Shown in pieces: positions 1-8,285 of a stretch of 60,033 nt of DNA. The position numbers and the translations under genes are program-made. Source of the stretch: Sphingomonas liriopis (GTDB lineage Bacteria > Pseudomonadota > Alphaproteobacteria > Sphingomonadales > Sphingomonadaceae); contig NZ_JAMLDY010000021.1 of assembly GCF_024211255.1 (NCBI RefSeq), positions 1 to 60,033 on the forward strand. The letters are read 5' to 3'. The notes under the pieces were generated by a model, which had not been told where the DNA came from, made no database searches, and worked only from the letters and a program-made list of their open reading frames with translations. Position 1 is the first letter of the stretch. Every line of letters starts with the position of its first letter.

Positions 1-110
1 TGTTCTGTCGCCTGAAGGACTGGAGACGCATCGCCACCCGCTTCGACCGTAACATCAAGACCTTCATGGCTGCCATCGCCTTCGCAGCAGCCGTCATCTG
101 GTGGTTATGA
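1..110 (+). CDS. IS5-family transposase, C-terminal end (partial)
   Basis: The frame beginning at base 3 reads FCRLKDWRRIATRF, then a hydrophobic tail ending VIWWL and a TGA at 108-110. FxxLKxxRRIATRxD is the usual C-terminal end of IS5-family (IS427-like) DDE transposases. The gene begins outside the window. It is followed at once by a terminal inverted repeat, so this is the 3' end of an insertion sequence. A matching 5' end lies at the other edge of the window. Confidence 0.85.
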   Translation, partial: FCRLKDWRRIATRFDRNIKTFMAAIAFAAAVIWWL

Positions 111-123
111 GTCCGGACCCTAG
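111..123. repeat. IS5-family terminal inverted repeat (right end)
   Basis: GTCCGGACCCTAG directly follows the transposase stop codon. Its reverse complement matches the TAGGGTCCGGAC sequence at 59911 that starts the element on the right edge. The TA at the tip fits the TA or CTAG target preference of IS427-type elements. Confidence 0.7.
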
Positions 124-162
124 GGACACCGACAGCCGGTTTTGAAACCACCCGGTATCATC

Positions 163-188
163 TGTCCGATAAATATGATTCCCGGACA
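163..188. promoter_or_regulatory. Inverted repeat with AT-rich spacer before the integrase
   Basis: TGTCCG at 163-168 and CGGACA at 183-188 flank a 14-base AT-rich spacer. The site lies about 40 bases upstream of the recombinase start. It could be an operator, a promoter region or a recombinase core site. Only the inverted repeat is seen; the role is a guess. Confidence 0.3.
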
Positions 189-226
189 CAGGACTGGTGC
201 CATGGAATTGAGCGTGCCACACCGGC

Positions 227-1261
227 TTGGTGACCCGTTTCCTCGCCTCCCCGTCGCCCAACGATCCGGCCGATCTGCTGATTGAACCCGTTTTCCTGCC
301 GGTCGCAACCGAGCAGCCCGCACTCCCCGCGATCCTCGACGCCAAGATCGAGCGCGCGGCGGCTTATGCCAGGGCGGCGCGGTCGGCCGCGACGCGGCGG
401 GCGTATGAGTCCGACTGGGCGATCTTCACCGCGTGGTGCGCCGCGCACCAGCTCGGTGCGCTGCCGGCGACGCCGGACGTCGTGGCAGTGTTCGCGAGCG
501 ATCAGGCGACGGCGGGGCGCAATCCGGCGACGATCGGGCGGCGCGTGGCGGCGATCGGGCATCATCACCGCGCCGCGGGCTATCCGGCGCCGACCGCTCT
601 GCCGACCGCGGGACGCCTTGCCGAGGTGCTCGCCGGGATCCGTGCCGAACATGGCGGTGCGAAGCGGCGCAAGGCGCCCGCCGACGCCGCGGCGTTGCGC
701 AACATGTTGGCGGCGATTCCCGGCGACGGCCTGCGCGCGGTGCGCGACCGGGCGATCCTGGCGATTGGGATGGCGGCCGCGCTGCGCCGGTCGGAGATCG
801 TCGCGCTCACCGTCAATCATGTCGGGATCGTGCCCGAGGGGCTGCGGCTGACGATCGCGCGGTCGAAGACCGACCAGGCGGGAGAGGGGGCGGTGATCGC
901 GATCCCCGAAGGCTCGCGGATCCGGCCCAAGGCGCTGCTGCTCGACTGGATGGCGGCGGCCGGGCATCGCGAGGGGCCGCTGTTCCGCCGGCTGTCGCGT
1001 GCCGATGCGCTGACCCCGGCCGCGATGTCGGATCGGGCGATCGCGCGGCTGGTGCAGCAGCATGCCGCTGCGGCGGGCTATGACCCGACGCAGTTCGCCG
1101 GCCATTCGCTGCGTGCGGGGTTCCTCACCGAGGGCGCGGCGCAGGGGGCGACGATCTTCAAGCTGCAGGAGGTCAGCCGGCACAAGTCGGTGCAGGTGTT
1201 GTCCGATTATGTCCGCAACGCCGAGCTGTTCAAGGATCACGCGGGACAGCGTTTCCTGTAG
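227..1261 (+). CDS. Tyrosine recombinase / integrase
   Basis: This 344-residue protein has the tyrosine recombinase layout. An N-terminal SAM-like DNA-binding region spans about residues 40-140. The catalytic residues are R187 (ALRRSE), K214 (RSKTDQ), H293 and R296 (HSLRAG), H319 (SRHKS) and Y328 (SDYVRNAE). All are present, so it should be active. The start is TTG at 227; GTG at 230 is an alternative, and no ATG is in frame nearby. It would cut and rejoin DNA at short att or res-like sites. It sits alone next to an IS end and faces the HNH gene, so it could belong to an integrated element or serve as a plasmid resolvase. The substrate site is unknown. Confidence 0.9.
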   Translation: MVTRFLASPSPNDPADLLIEPVFLPVATEQPALPAILDAKIERAAAYARAARSAATRRAYESDWAIFTAWCAAHQLGALPATPDVVAVFASDQATAGRNPATIGRRVAAIGHHHRAAGYPAPTALPTAGRLAEVLAGIRAEHGGAKRRKAPADAAALRNMLAAIPGDGLRAVRDRAILAIGMAAALRRSEIVALTVNHVGIVPEGLRLTIARSKTDQAGEGAVIAIPEGSRIRPKALLLDWMAAAGHREGPLFRRLSRADALTPAAMSDRAIARLVQQHAAAAGYDPTQFAGHSLRAGFLTEGAAQGATIFKLQEVSRHKSVQVLSDYVRNAELFKDHAGQRFL

Positions 1262-1291
1262 ACGTGTCGCCCCGCATACACGTGGACGTCA

Positions 1292-1762
1292 CTACATGTA
1301 GACAATTCGACGTGTCGTCACCTCGGCCAGCCGCCGGCGCGTGACCGGCGGGTCTTCGTACAGGTCGCGGATGGCGCGTCGGCGGAAGGCGTTCCACCAG
1401 CGTTGCCAGCGGTGTTCGGCGGCATCGTGGAGCATGTGGCAGCGCTGGCACAGAGCGGCGAGGTTGGCGGGCGCGTTGTTGCCGGGATCGTGGTCGAGGT
1501 GCGCGCAGGCGAGCACGACATAGGTGGTGCGCACGTCGGCGAGCAACGCGGCATCGCGGACGGCGACGCGCCGGCCATGGTGCGAGCGCCAGATCCGTGC
1601 CTCGCCATCCCACCAGCGCCCGTCGCCGAGATGCGCGATCCGCCGACGGTGCGGCCGGCGGCAGCGTTCGCAGCGGGCGCCGGCGCGGACGAAGCGGATC
1701 GCGTGCGACAGCTGCGTCCAGTCGATCGGGTAAAGCCAGCGGTTCTCGGCGCGGATCGGCAT
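1292..1762 (-). CDS. HNH endonuclease-like protein
   Basis: This 156-residue protein carries a CERC zinc knuckle near residue 30. Its HNH core, HLDHDPGNNAPANLAALC followed by QRCHMLHD, contains the paired histidines, the central Asn and the second CxxC pair typical of HNH nucleases. The start at MPIRAENRW was chosen because the family begins there; an upstream methionine at 1780 (MIHRIG) is possible. It converges with the integrase, with only 30 bases between the stop codons. It may act on DNA during element transfer or repair, but the target cannot be read from sequence. Confidence 0.75.
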   Translation of the reverse strand: MPIRAENRWLYPIDWTQLSHAIRFVRAGARCERCRRPHRRRIAHLGDGRWWDGEARIWRSHHGRRVAVRDAALLADVRTTYVVLACAHLDHDPGNNAPANLAALCQRCHMLHDAAEHRWQRWWNAFRRRAIRDLYEDPPVTRRRLAEVTTRRIVYM

Positions 1763-1889
1763 CCCGATTCTATGAATCATCGGCGATTCGCTGCAAAGCG
1801 CTTTTTTCCGGGCACCGGGAAACGCACTAACCGCCCGAAACCAAATCGGATCAGGAAACGTTGCGGCCTTACAATAACTTGGGGGTCCT

Positions 1890-3887
1890 TTGTTTATCCT
1901 GCATCTCGCCCTCGGCGGGTGTCTCAAGGCGCCGCCCGTCGATTACGGGATCACCGCGGACACCGGCGGGCATATCGCCTATATCCTCGACGCGGCGCGG
2001 GCGCAGGGCGCCTGCGCGGGGGTCAGCCACGTCTCGATCGTCACGCGCGCGTTCGACGATCCGCGGCTCGGCGCGGCGCATGGCGGGCCTCGCGAGCGGG
2101 TCGATGCGCGGGTCGCGATCGACCGCATCGCCACCCCCTGCCGCGCCTATCTGGAAAAGGACGCGCTGGCGGCGGAATTGCCCGCCTTTACGGAAGGATT
2201 CTGCGCGCACCTCGCCGCGCTGCCGCGCCTGCCCGACGTCATCCACGCGCATTTCGCCGATGCCGCCGCGGTCGCGCGCGTCGCGCAGGCGCGGTTCGGC
2301 ATCCCCTTCGTCTACACGCCGCACGCGCTGGGGATCGACAAGCGTGCGCAGGGGCTCGGCTGCGACGAGGGCCGGATCCGCGCCGAGCGCGCGGCGATCG
2401 CCGGCGCCGCGGCGATCATCGTGTCGACGCATGACGAGGCGGAGCGGCAGATCGGCGGCTATGGCGTCGCGGTCGCCGGGCGCATCCACTGCCTGCCCCC
2501 CGGCGTGCCGCAGCGCGTGGACCCCGACGGGGCGGCGACGCTGGCGAACCGCTTGGGCGACTGGTTCGACCGGCCGGAGCTGCCGATCCTGCTCGCCGTG
2601 GCGCGGCCGGTCGCCAAGAAGAACCTCGCCGCGCTGGTCCGCGCCTACGCCGGCGATGCCGCGTTGCAGGCGCGCGCCAATCTGGTCGTCCTCGCCGGGT
2701 GCCACGACCATGCTGCGGGCGAGGAACGCGAGGTGCTCGCCGAACTGGCCGCGCTCGCCGCGGACCCGGCGCTGGCGGCGCGCGTCGCGCTGCCGCCGCG
2801 GCACGATGCGGCGGACGTCGCCGCGCTCTACGATCGCGCTGCGCAGGGCGGGGTGTTCGTCAACCCGGCGCTGCACGAACCGTTCGGCCTGACGCTGATC
2901 GAGGCGGCCGCGGCGGGCGTGCCGGTGGTCGCGACCGCCAATGGCGGGCCGGCCGAGATCGTCGCGACGCTGCGCCACGGCATGCTCGTCGATCCGCGCG
3001 ACGAGGGCGGAATCGCGCGCGCCTGCCGCGACATCGTCGGCGATTCGCGACGCCATGCCGCGCTGTCCGCCGCGGGACGAGCGCGCGTGGGTGCCTATTG
3101 CTGGGAGCGTTATGCCGCCGCCTCGGTCGCGGTCTATCGCGATGCCGCCGCGCCGCGGCTGCTCGCCTGCGACATCGACAATACGCTGACCGGATGCCGG
3201 GCGGGCGCGGCGGCCTTCGCGGCGTGGCGCAGCGCATCGCCGCTCGGCTTCGTCGTCGCGACCGGACGGGGGATCGAGGCGGCGCGTGCGATCCTGTCGC
3301 GCTGGCAGCTGCCCGAGCCCGATGCGTTCATCGTCGATGTCGGCACGCGGCTGTGGCTGGCCGATGACACCGGTGGCTGGCGCGAATGCGCCGATTATGC
3401 GCGGACGCTCGACCGCGACTGGGATCGCGAGGCGGTCGCGCGCGCGCTGGCGCCGCTCGGGGTGACGCCGCAGCCGGCGGAGACCGCCGGGCCGCACAAG
3501 CTCAGTTTCTTCGGCGACGACGCCGATGCCGCGCGGATCCGCGCGACGCTCGCCGCGGCGGGGCTGCGGGCGCGGGTGATCTTCTCGCACGGGCGGCTGA
3601 TCGACGTGCTCGCGCCCGCCGGCGGCAAGGCCGCCGCCATCGCCGCTTATGCCGCGCGCGCCGGCTGGTCGCTCGGCCAGTGCATCGCCGCGGGCGACAG
3701 CGGCAACGACGTCGACATGCTCGACGCCTGCGGCCATGCGATCGTCGTCGGCAATGCCAGCGACGAGCTCGCCGATCTGTGCCCGCGGCCCGGGCTGCAC
3801 CGGGTCGATGCGCATCATGCGGCGGGCGTGCTGGAGGGGCTGGAGCGGCTCGGCCTCGTCCCCGTGGCGCTGGCGGAGGCGGCATGA
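1890..3887 (+). CDS. Sucrose-phosphate-synthase-like glycosyltransferase fused to a HAD phosphatase
   Basis: The 665-residue protein has two domains. Residues 1-415 form a GT4 (GT-B) transferase with the DTGGHIAYILD donor-side motif of sucrose synthases and sucrose-phosphate synthases. It also has the E330-x7-E338 motif (HEPFGLTLIEAA). Residues 424-650 form a HAD-IIB phosphatase with motif I D428-I-D430-N-T, ATGRG, a conserved Lys (HKLSFF), and motif IV G602-D-S-G-N-D607. The family reaction is transfer of glucose from a nucleotide sugar to fructose-6-phosphate, then dephosphorylation. Whether the product here is sucrose or another sugar is open. The start is TTG behind GGGGGTCC. It overlaps the next gene by ATGA, so the two are translationally coupled. 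It heads a cassette of glycan genes. Confidence 0.8.
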   Translation: MFILHLALGGCLKAPPVDYGITADTGGHIAYILDAARAQGACAGVSHVSIVTRAFDDPRLGAAHGGPRERVDARVAIDRIATPCRAYLEKDALAAELPAFTEGFCAHLAALPRLPDVIHAHFADAAAVARVAQARFGIPFVYTPHALGIDKRAQGLGCDEGRIRAERAAIAGAAAIIVSTHDEAERQIGGYGVAVAGRIHCLPPGVPQRVDPDGAATLANRLGDWFDRPELPILLAVARPVAKKNLAALVRAYAGDAALQARANLVVLAGCHDHAAGEEREVLAELAALAADPALAARVALPPRHDAADVAALYDRAAQGGVFVNPALHEPFGLTLIEAAAAGVPVVATANGGPAEIVATLRHGMLVDPRDEGGIARACRDIVGDSRRHAALSAAGRARVGAYCWERYAAASVAVYRDAAAPRLLACDIDNTLTGCRAGAAAFAAWRSASPLGFVVATGRGIEAARAILSRWQLPEPDAFIVDVGTRLWLADDTGGWRECADYARTLDRDWDREAVARALAPLGVTPQPAETAGPHKLSFFGDDADAARIRATLAAAGLRARVIFSHGRLIDVLAPAGGKAAAIAAYAARAGWSLGQCIAAGDSGNDVDMLDACGHAIVVGNASDELADLCPRPGLHRVDAHHAAGVLEGLERLGLVPVALAEAA

Positions 3888-5017
3888 GGCCGTTCGGCTA
3901 TTTCGTCCATCACCAGGGCCGCGGCCATGCCGAACGCTGCGCGGCGATCGCCTGGGCGTTGCCGCCGGCCCGGCCGCTGACCTTGTTCTGCGCGCGCGAC
4001 GATATCTTCCCGCCGCTGCCCGGCCATGTCGCGATTCTGCGCATCCCCTCGCTGTTCGAGCCGACCGGCGACGAGGCGGGGTCGATGGACTGGGTGCCGA
4101 CGCCCGAGACGCTGCATTGCGCGCCCTTGGGCTGGCCGGGTATCCGGCGGGCGATGGCGACGATCGCCGGCTGGTTCGACGCGGCCGATCCGGCGCTGAT
4201 GATCTGCGACGTGTCGGCCGAGATCGCGCAGCTGGCGCGGATCTGTTCGGTGCCGCACGTCAAGGTGCTGCAGCACGGCGACCGCGGCGATCCCGGGCAT
4301 CGCGCGGCGTACGATGGCGCGGCGGGGCTGCTCGCCCCCTTCCATGCCGGTCTCGCCCAGCCCGAATGGGATGCGGGGATGCTTGGCCGCACCTGTTTCG
4401 CCGGCGGGCTCGGCGTCGATACGCGCGTGCCCGAGCGCGAGGTCGCGCGGCAGCGGATCGGCGTCGCCCCGGACGAGGAGATGGTCCTCGTCGTCGCGGG
4501 CGGGGGTGGCGGCGGCTTCGCGGCTGCACCGCTCGGCGTCGGTGCGCGCGCGACGCCGGCCGCGCGCTGGATCACGATCGGGCCGGTGCAGCGCGACTGG
4601 CACGCGACCGAGCCCGCCAATCTGGAACACCGCGGCTGGGTCGAGGATGCCGCCGACCATATCGCCGCGGCGGATCTGGTGATCGCCTCGACCGGCAATA
4701 CGACGTGCCAGCAGGTTCTGAGCGCGGGGCGGCCGTGGCTGGCGGTACCCGAATGGCGCTATTTCGACGAACAGCACCGCAAGGCGCAGGCGCTCGCCGC
4801 GGCGGGCGTCGCCTGCGTGCGGCCGCACCTGCCCTCGTCGGCGGGCGGGTGGATCGAGGCGCTGGCCGAGACGCGCGCGGGCCATCGGCCGGAGGCGCAG
4901 CGCGCGATGATCGACGACGCGCCGGCGGAGAAGGCGGCGGCATGGCTGGAGGCGCTGAGCGACCGGTTGTGGACGCCGCGGGGCGTGGTGCCGGTGGTGG
5001 AGGGGCATTCCCTATGA
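3884..5017 (+). CDS. GT-B glycosyltransferase (MurG / UGT-like C-terminal domain)
   Basis: This 377-residue protein begins MRPFGYFVHHQGRGHAER, a glycine/histidine loop typical of MurG-like and UDP-glucuronosyltransferase-like GT-B enzymes. The C-terminal donor site reads VIASTGNTTCQQVLSAGRPW, matching the G-N-x-x-x-E/Q-x-L region of that fold. A glycine run near residue 205 forms part of the interdomain region. The ATG overlaps the upstream TGA by four bases. No signal peptide or membrane span is visible, so it is cytoplasmic. Donor and acceptor are unknown. Being coupled to the SPS-like gene suggests it acts on the same product or lipid intermediate. Confidence 0.75.
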   Translation: MRPFGYFVHHQGRGHAERCAAIAWALPPARPLTLFCARDDIFPPLPGHVAILRIPSLFEPTGDEAGSMDWVPTPETLHCAPLGWPGIRRAMATIAGWFDAADPALMICDVSAEIAQLARICSVPHVKVLQHGDRGDPGHRAAYDGAAGLLAPFHAGLAQPEWDAGMLGRTCFAGGLGVDTRVPEREVARQRIGVAPDEEMVLVVAGGGGGGFAAAPLGVGARATPAARWITIGPVQRDWHATEPANLEHRGWVEDAADHIAAADLVIASTGNTTCQQVLSAGRPWLAVPEWRYFDEQHRKAQALAAAGVACVRPHLPSSAGGWIEALAETRAGHRPEAQRAMIDDAPAEKAAAWLEALSDRLWTPRGVVPVVEGHSL

Positions 5018-5028
5018 CCCACACCCCC

Positions 5029-5171
5029 CGTCACCCCGGACTTGGGTCCCATCAAAGTATTACTTTGATGGGGTCCCTTGTTCCGGGGTCCACTCCGCGG
5101 CGAGGCGCAGGGCTGGAGGCGCGAACGTACGCTCGCGGCCCTGTGGACCCCGGAACAAGTCCGGGGTGACG
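5029..5171. repeat. Nested REP-like palindrome
   Basis: Two exact inverted repeats are nested in the 235-base gap. A 15-base arm lies at 5029-5043 and 5157-5171 (CACCCCGGACTT core), and a 17-base arm at 5077-5093 and 5143-5159. A small hairpin, ATCAAAGT-ATT-ACTTTGAT, sits between them at about 5051-5069. This resembles the dispersed REP/BIME-type units common in sphingomonad intergenic DNA. It could form a large cruciform or an RNA hairpin inside the operon. Confidence 0.75.
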
Positions 5172-5252
5172 AAGCCCTTGTGGTAACGTCGCGCCCTTTG
5201 ACGACCAGCCAGCCTTTTCCCCCCAAGCCCCCTCCCCCGCAGGAACCCCATC

Positions 5253-6155
5253 ATGACCGTATCCGTCGTCACGCTCGCTAGGGGGCGGCCAGACCATCTC
5301 GTCAATCTGGTCCGCGGTCTCGCGCGTCAGAGCCTGCCGCCCGCCGAGCTGATCGTCGCGGTGATGCAGGAGGAGGCGTACGACCTGCCCCCCGCCCCCT
5401 TCCCGATCCGCCAGATGCACGTTGTCGCCGACGCGCTGCCGCTGGCCGCGGCGCGCAACGCGGCCGCGCGCGCGGCGGTGGGTGAGGCGCTCGTCTTCCT
5501 CGACATGGACTGTATCCCGACGCCGGAGCTGGTCGCCGATTATGCCGGCTTCCTCGCCGACACCGACGCGCTGCTGATGGGCGAGGTGCTGTACCTGCCC
5601 GGCGGGGCGACCGAGGGCGACTGGTCGACCGACCGCTTCGCTGCCATCGCCGTGCAGCATTCCGACCGGCGCGGGCCCCCGCCGCAGGGGGTGGAGATCT
5701 GCAACGACTATCGCTGCTTCTGGTCGCTCAATTTCGCGATGCGGCGGTCGACCTTCCTCGATATCGGCGGGTTCGACGAACGCTATGTCGGCTATGGCGG
5801 CGAGGATACCGATTTCGGCAAGACGCTCGACCAGGCGGGCGTGCCGATCGCCTGGGTCAAGGGCGCGCGCGCCTATCACCAATATCACCCGCACCACATG
5901 CCGCCGGTCCACCATCTCGACAGCGTCGTGCGCAACGCGCAGCTGTTCGAGGCGAAATGGGGGTATCGGACGATGGGCCACTGGCTCTACGCGTTCCGCC
6001 TGATGGGGCTGGTCGACGATGCCGCGGGGCGGCCGGTGCGCATCCTGCGCCGCCCGGGTCCCGACGACCTCGCGCTCACCGGGCAGCAGAGCCACCAGCC
6101 CTATGCCAATACCGCCAGCGTCATCCGCGTGCTCGAGGCGCGGGTGGCGGCGTGA
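5253..6155 (+). CDS. Family 2 glycosyltransferase
   Basis: This 300-residue GT-A enzyme opens with MTVSVVTLARGRPDHLVNLV and carries the DxD-type metal and sugar-nucleotide motif VFLDMDCIP (about residues 83-91). The C-terminal GGFDERYVGYGGEDTDFG is the acceptor/base motif of the GT2 and galactosyltransferase C-terminal family. A histidine-rich stretch (AYHQYHPHHMPPVHHLD) follows. It is predicted to be cytosolic. Its stop overlaps the next gene by GTGA, indicating coupled translation. Sugar specificity cannot be assigned. Confidence 0.85.
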   Translation: MTVSVVTLARGRPDHLVNLVRGLARQSLPPAELIVAVMQEEAYDLPPAPFPIRQMHVVADALPLAAARNAAARAAVGEALVFLDMDCIPTPELVADYAGFLADTDALLMGEVLYLPGGATEGDWSTDRFAAIAVQHSDRRGPPPQGVEICNDYRCFWSLNFAMRRSTFLDIGGFDERYVGYGGEDTDFGKTLDQAGVPIAWVKGARAYHQYHPHHMPPVHHLDSVVRNAQLFEAKWGYRTMGHWLYAFRLMGLVDDAAGRPVRILRRPGPDDLALTGQQSHQPYANTASVIRVLEARVAA

Positions 6156-7222
6156 GGATCGCGATCCTGGGGCACGTCCGCCAGCGGATCGCCCAGCCCT
6201 TCGCCGGGGGGATGGAGGCGCATTGCTGGCAGCTGACCGCGGGATTGCAGGCGCGCGGGCATGACGTGACCTTGTTCGCCGCGGGCGACAGCGATCCGCG
6301 CTTCCGCATCGATCCGGTCGTGCCCGAGCATTATGAGCGCGTCTTTCCCTGGGCCGAGCATCGCGGCAGCGCGCCGCTGATCGCGCATCTCGACGCGGGC
6401 TATGCCGCCGCCTGCGACCGGATCGCGGCCGGCGGGTTCGACGTGGTGCACAACAACAGCCTGCACCGCTTCCCGATCGAGCCGCGGCGCACCGCGGTGA
6501 CGCCGACCGTCACCTCGCTGCACGTGCCCCCCTATGACGCGCTGCACTGGTTCGTGCGCGCGAGCGCGACACCGGGGCATCGCCTTACCGTCACCTCGGC
6601 ACCGCAGCTTGCCGCCTGGTGGCCGGAAGGGGCGCCGGCCGAGGCATCGGTGCTGCACAACGGCATCGACCCCGCCGCCTGGCCCTTCGTACGCCAAGGC
6701 GACGGCAGCGCGGTCTGGTGCGGACGGGTGACGCCCAACAAGGGGACGCATTGCGCGGTGCAGGCGGCGCGGGCCGCGGGCGTGCCGCTTACCCTGTTCG
6801 GGCCGATCGAGGACCCGGATTACTGGGCGGCCGAGGTCGAACCCTTGCTCGGCCCCGACGTGCGCTACGGCGGGCATCTCGCCGGCGACGCGCTGGCGGC
6901 CGAACTGGGCCGGGCGTCGGTGTTCCTGTTCACGCCATGCTGGGACGAGCCGTTCGGGCTGGTCGCGGCGGAGGCGATGGCGTGCGGCCTGCCCGTCGCC
7001 GCCTTCGATGCGGGCGCGGCGCGCGAGGTGATCGGCGAGGCCGGCGCCTTCGCCCCCGCCGGCGACGTCGCGGGTCTGGCGGAGGCAATTCGAGTGGCGC
7101 TCTCCCTCCCCCGCGCGGCATCGCGGCAACGCGTCGAGCGCCTGTTCACCCGCGACCGATGGCTCGACCGCTGCGAGGCGCTGTACCGCGACGCGAGCGA
7201 CGCGCGCGCGCTGGCGGCGTGA
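6152..7222 (+). CDS. Family 4 glycosyltransferase
   Basis: This 356-residue GT-B protein begins VRIAILGHVRQRIAQPFAGGMEAH; the GGMEAH loop is typical of GT4 acceptor domains. The C-terminal donor domain has WCGRVTPNKG and PCWDEPFGLVAAEAMACG, which holds the E-x7-E pair. The GTG start at 6152 overlaps the upstream TGA by four bases and sits exactly where the family N-terminus begins. The longer upstream frame is a shadow. It likely adds a hexose in the same assembly line as its neighbours. Confidence 0.85.
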   Translation: MRIAILGHVRQRIAQPFAGGMEAHCWQLTAGLQARGHDVTLFAAGDSDPRFRIDPVVPEHYERVFPWAEHRGSAPLIAHLDAGYAAACDRIAAGGFDVVHNNSLHRFPIEPRRTAVTPTVTSLHVPPYDALHWFVRASATPGHRLTVTSAPQLAAWWPEGAPAEASVLHNGIDPAAWPFVRQGDGSAVWCGRVTPNKGTHCAVQAARAAGVPLTLFGPIEDPDYWAAEVEPLLGPDVRYGGHLAGDALAAELGRASVFLFTPCWDEPFGLVAAEAMACGLPVAAFDAGAAREVIGEAGAFAPAGDVAGLAEAIRVALSLPRAASRQRVERLFTRDRWLDRCEALYRDASDARALAA

Positions 7223-7257
7223 TGGGCCGCGCCCGCTCGACCACTCTACATACACTT

Positions 7258-7343
7258 CCCCGGCGAAGGCCGGGGCCCAGTGGGGTGAAGCTTCGTCATG
7301 ACGTACGACGGCCATCGCAACTGGGCCACGGCCTCCGCCGGGG
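7258..7343. repeat. REP-like imperfect inverted repeat
   Basis: Bases 7258-7281 (CCCCGGCGAAGGCCGGGG core) and 7320-7343 form 24-base arms with a few mismatches. They flank a short insert in the 163-base gap before the pyruvyl transferase gene. This GGCGAAGGCC-type palindrome is a commonly dispersed intergenic unit in sphingomonads. No separate gene is seen here. Confidence 0.65.
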
Positions 7344-7385
7344 CGGCGACGAGGGTGACGCCATGATCCCTGCGATCCCCGCCGC

Positions 7386-8285
7386 ATGACCAACCTCGCC
7401 GCACTCGCCGCCCCGTATCGCGCGCATGTCGCGCCGGGGCAGGCCTATGCGCTGGTCGATTTTCCCGATCACGCCAATGTCGGCGACAGCGCGATCTGGC
7501 TGGGCGAGCTCGCGATCCTGCGCGCGCTGACCGGATGTGGACCCGTCTACGTGTCGACATGGCATGATTTCGACTTGGATGCGTTTCGCCGCGCCTGCCC
7601 GACCGGCCCGCTGTTCCTGCATGGCGGCGGCAATCTCGGCGACATCTGGCCGCATCACCAGCGTTTCCGCGAGGCCGTGCTGGCGGAGGTGCGCGACCGG
7701 CCGGTGGTGCAGCTGCCGCAATCGATCCACTTCCGCGACCCCGCGCGCGCGGCGCGCTTCGCGGCGCTGGTGGCGGATCATCCCGACTTTACGCTCTACG
7801 TGCGCGATGCGCGCAGCCTCGCGCTTGCGAACCGGTTCGCTTGCCCCACCCATCTCGTCCCCGATTCCGCGATGGCGCTGGGGCCGCAGCCGCGGGGAGA
7901 GCCCGAGGTCCCGCTGCTGATGCTGCTGCGCAGCGACGACGAGCGCCGCGATCATGGCGGCCCCCCGCCCGCGCAGGCGCGCGTCGTCGACTGGCTGGAG
8001 GACGATGCCGGCATGCCCGCCGGCACCACGCCCGCGGCGCGCGAGGCACAGGCGCGCGCGAGGGTGGCACGCGGTCTGCGACTGCTGGGGCAGGGCGAGG
8101 TGGTGGTCACCGACCGGCTGCACGGCTCGATCCTCGCCGGGCTGCTGGCTATCCCGCACGTCGTCCTCGACAATGACTATGGCAAGATCGCCGCTTATCT
8201 GGCGGCATGGCCCTCTCCCGCCCTGACCGCGACGACGATGGCGCAGGCGGTGGAACTGGCCGGGCGGCTGCTGCCCGCACGGTGA
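7386..8285 (+). CDS. Polysaccharide pyruvyl transferase family protein
   Basis: This 299-residue protein has the PS_pyruv_trans signature. FPDHANVGDSAIW and HGGGNLGDIW lie in the N-terminal half, and VVTDRLHGSI with VLDNDYGKI near the C-terminus. Family members such as ExoV, CsaB and Pvg1 add a pyruvate ketal from phosphoenolpyruvate to a hexose or HexNAc. That gives a negatively charged glycan. It is cytosolic, acting before export. It lies between two GT genes and overlaps the next by GTGA, so the glycan made here is probably pyruvylated. The acceptor sugar is unknown. Confidence 0.85.
   Translation: MTNLAALAAPYRAHVAPGQAYALVDFPDHANVGDSAIWLGELAILRALTGCGPVYVSTWHDFDLDAFRRACPTGPLFLHGGGNLGDIWPHHQRFREAVLAEVRDRPVVQLPQSIHFRDPARAARFAALVADHPDFTLYVRDARSLALANRFACPTHLVPDSAMALGPQPRGEPEVPLLMLLRSDDERRDHGGPPPAQARVVDWLEDDAGMPAGTTPAAREAQARARVARGLRLLGQGEVVVTDRLHGSILAGLLAIPHVVLDNDYGKIAAYLAAWPSPALTATTMAQAVELAGRLLPAR

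Noticed and set aside
158..1240. Long minus-strand open frame opposite the integrase (360 codons)
   Set aside because: It is Arg/Pro-rich, has no domain, and mirrors the GC-biased codons of a clear tyrosine recombinase.
1403..2434. 343-codon plus frame across the HNH gene and the SPS start
   Set aside because: It crosses two real genes in other frames and shows only low-complexity Arg/Ala sequence.
1869..3818. 649-codon minus-strand frame opposite the SPS-HAD gene
   Set aside because: It is a shadow frame: composition is Arg/Gly/Ala-rich and no family motif is present, while the plus strand has all catalytic motifs.
5052..6095. 347-codon minus frame over the REP element and GT2
   Set aside because: It is a shadow of the GT2 gene that extends through a palindrome, with no family features.
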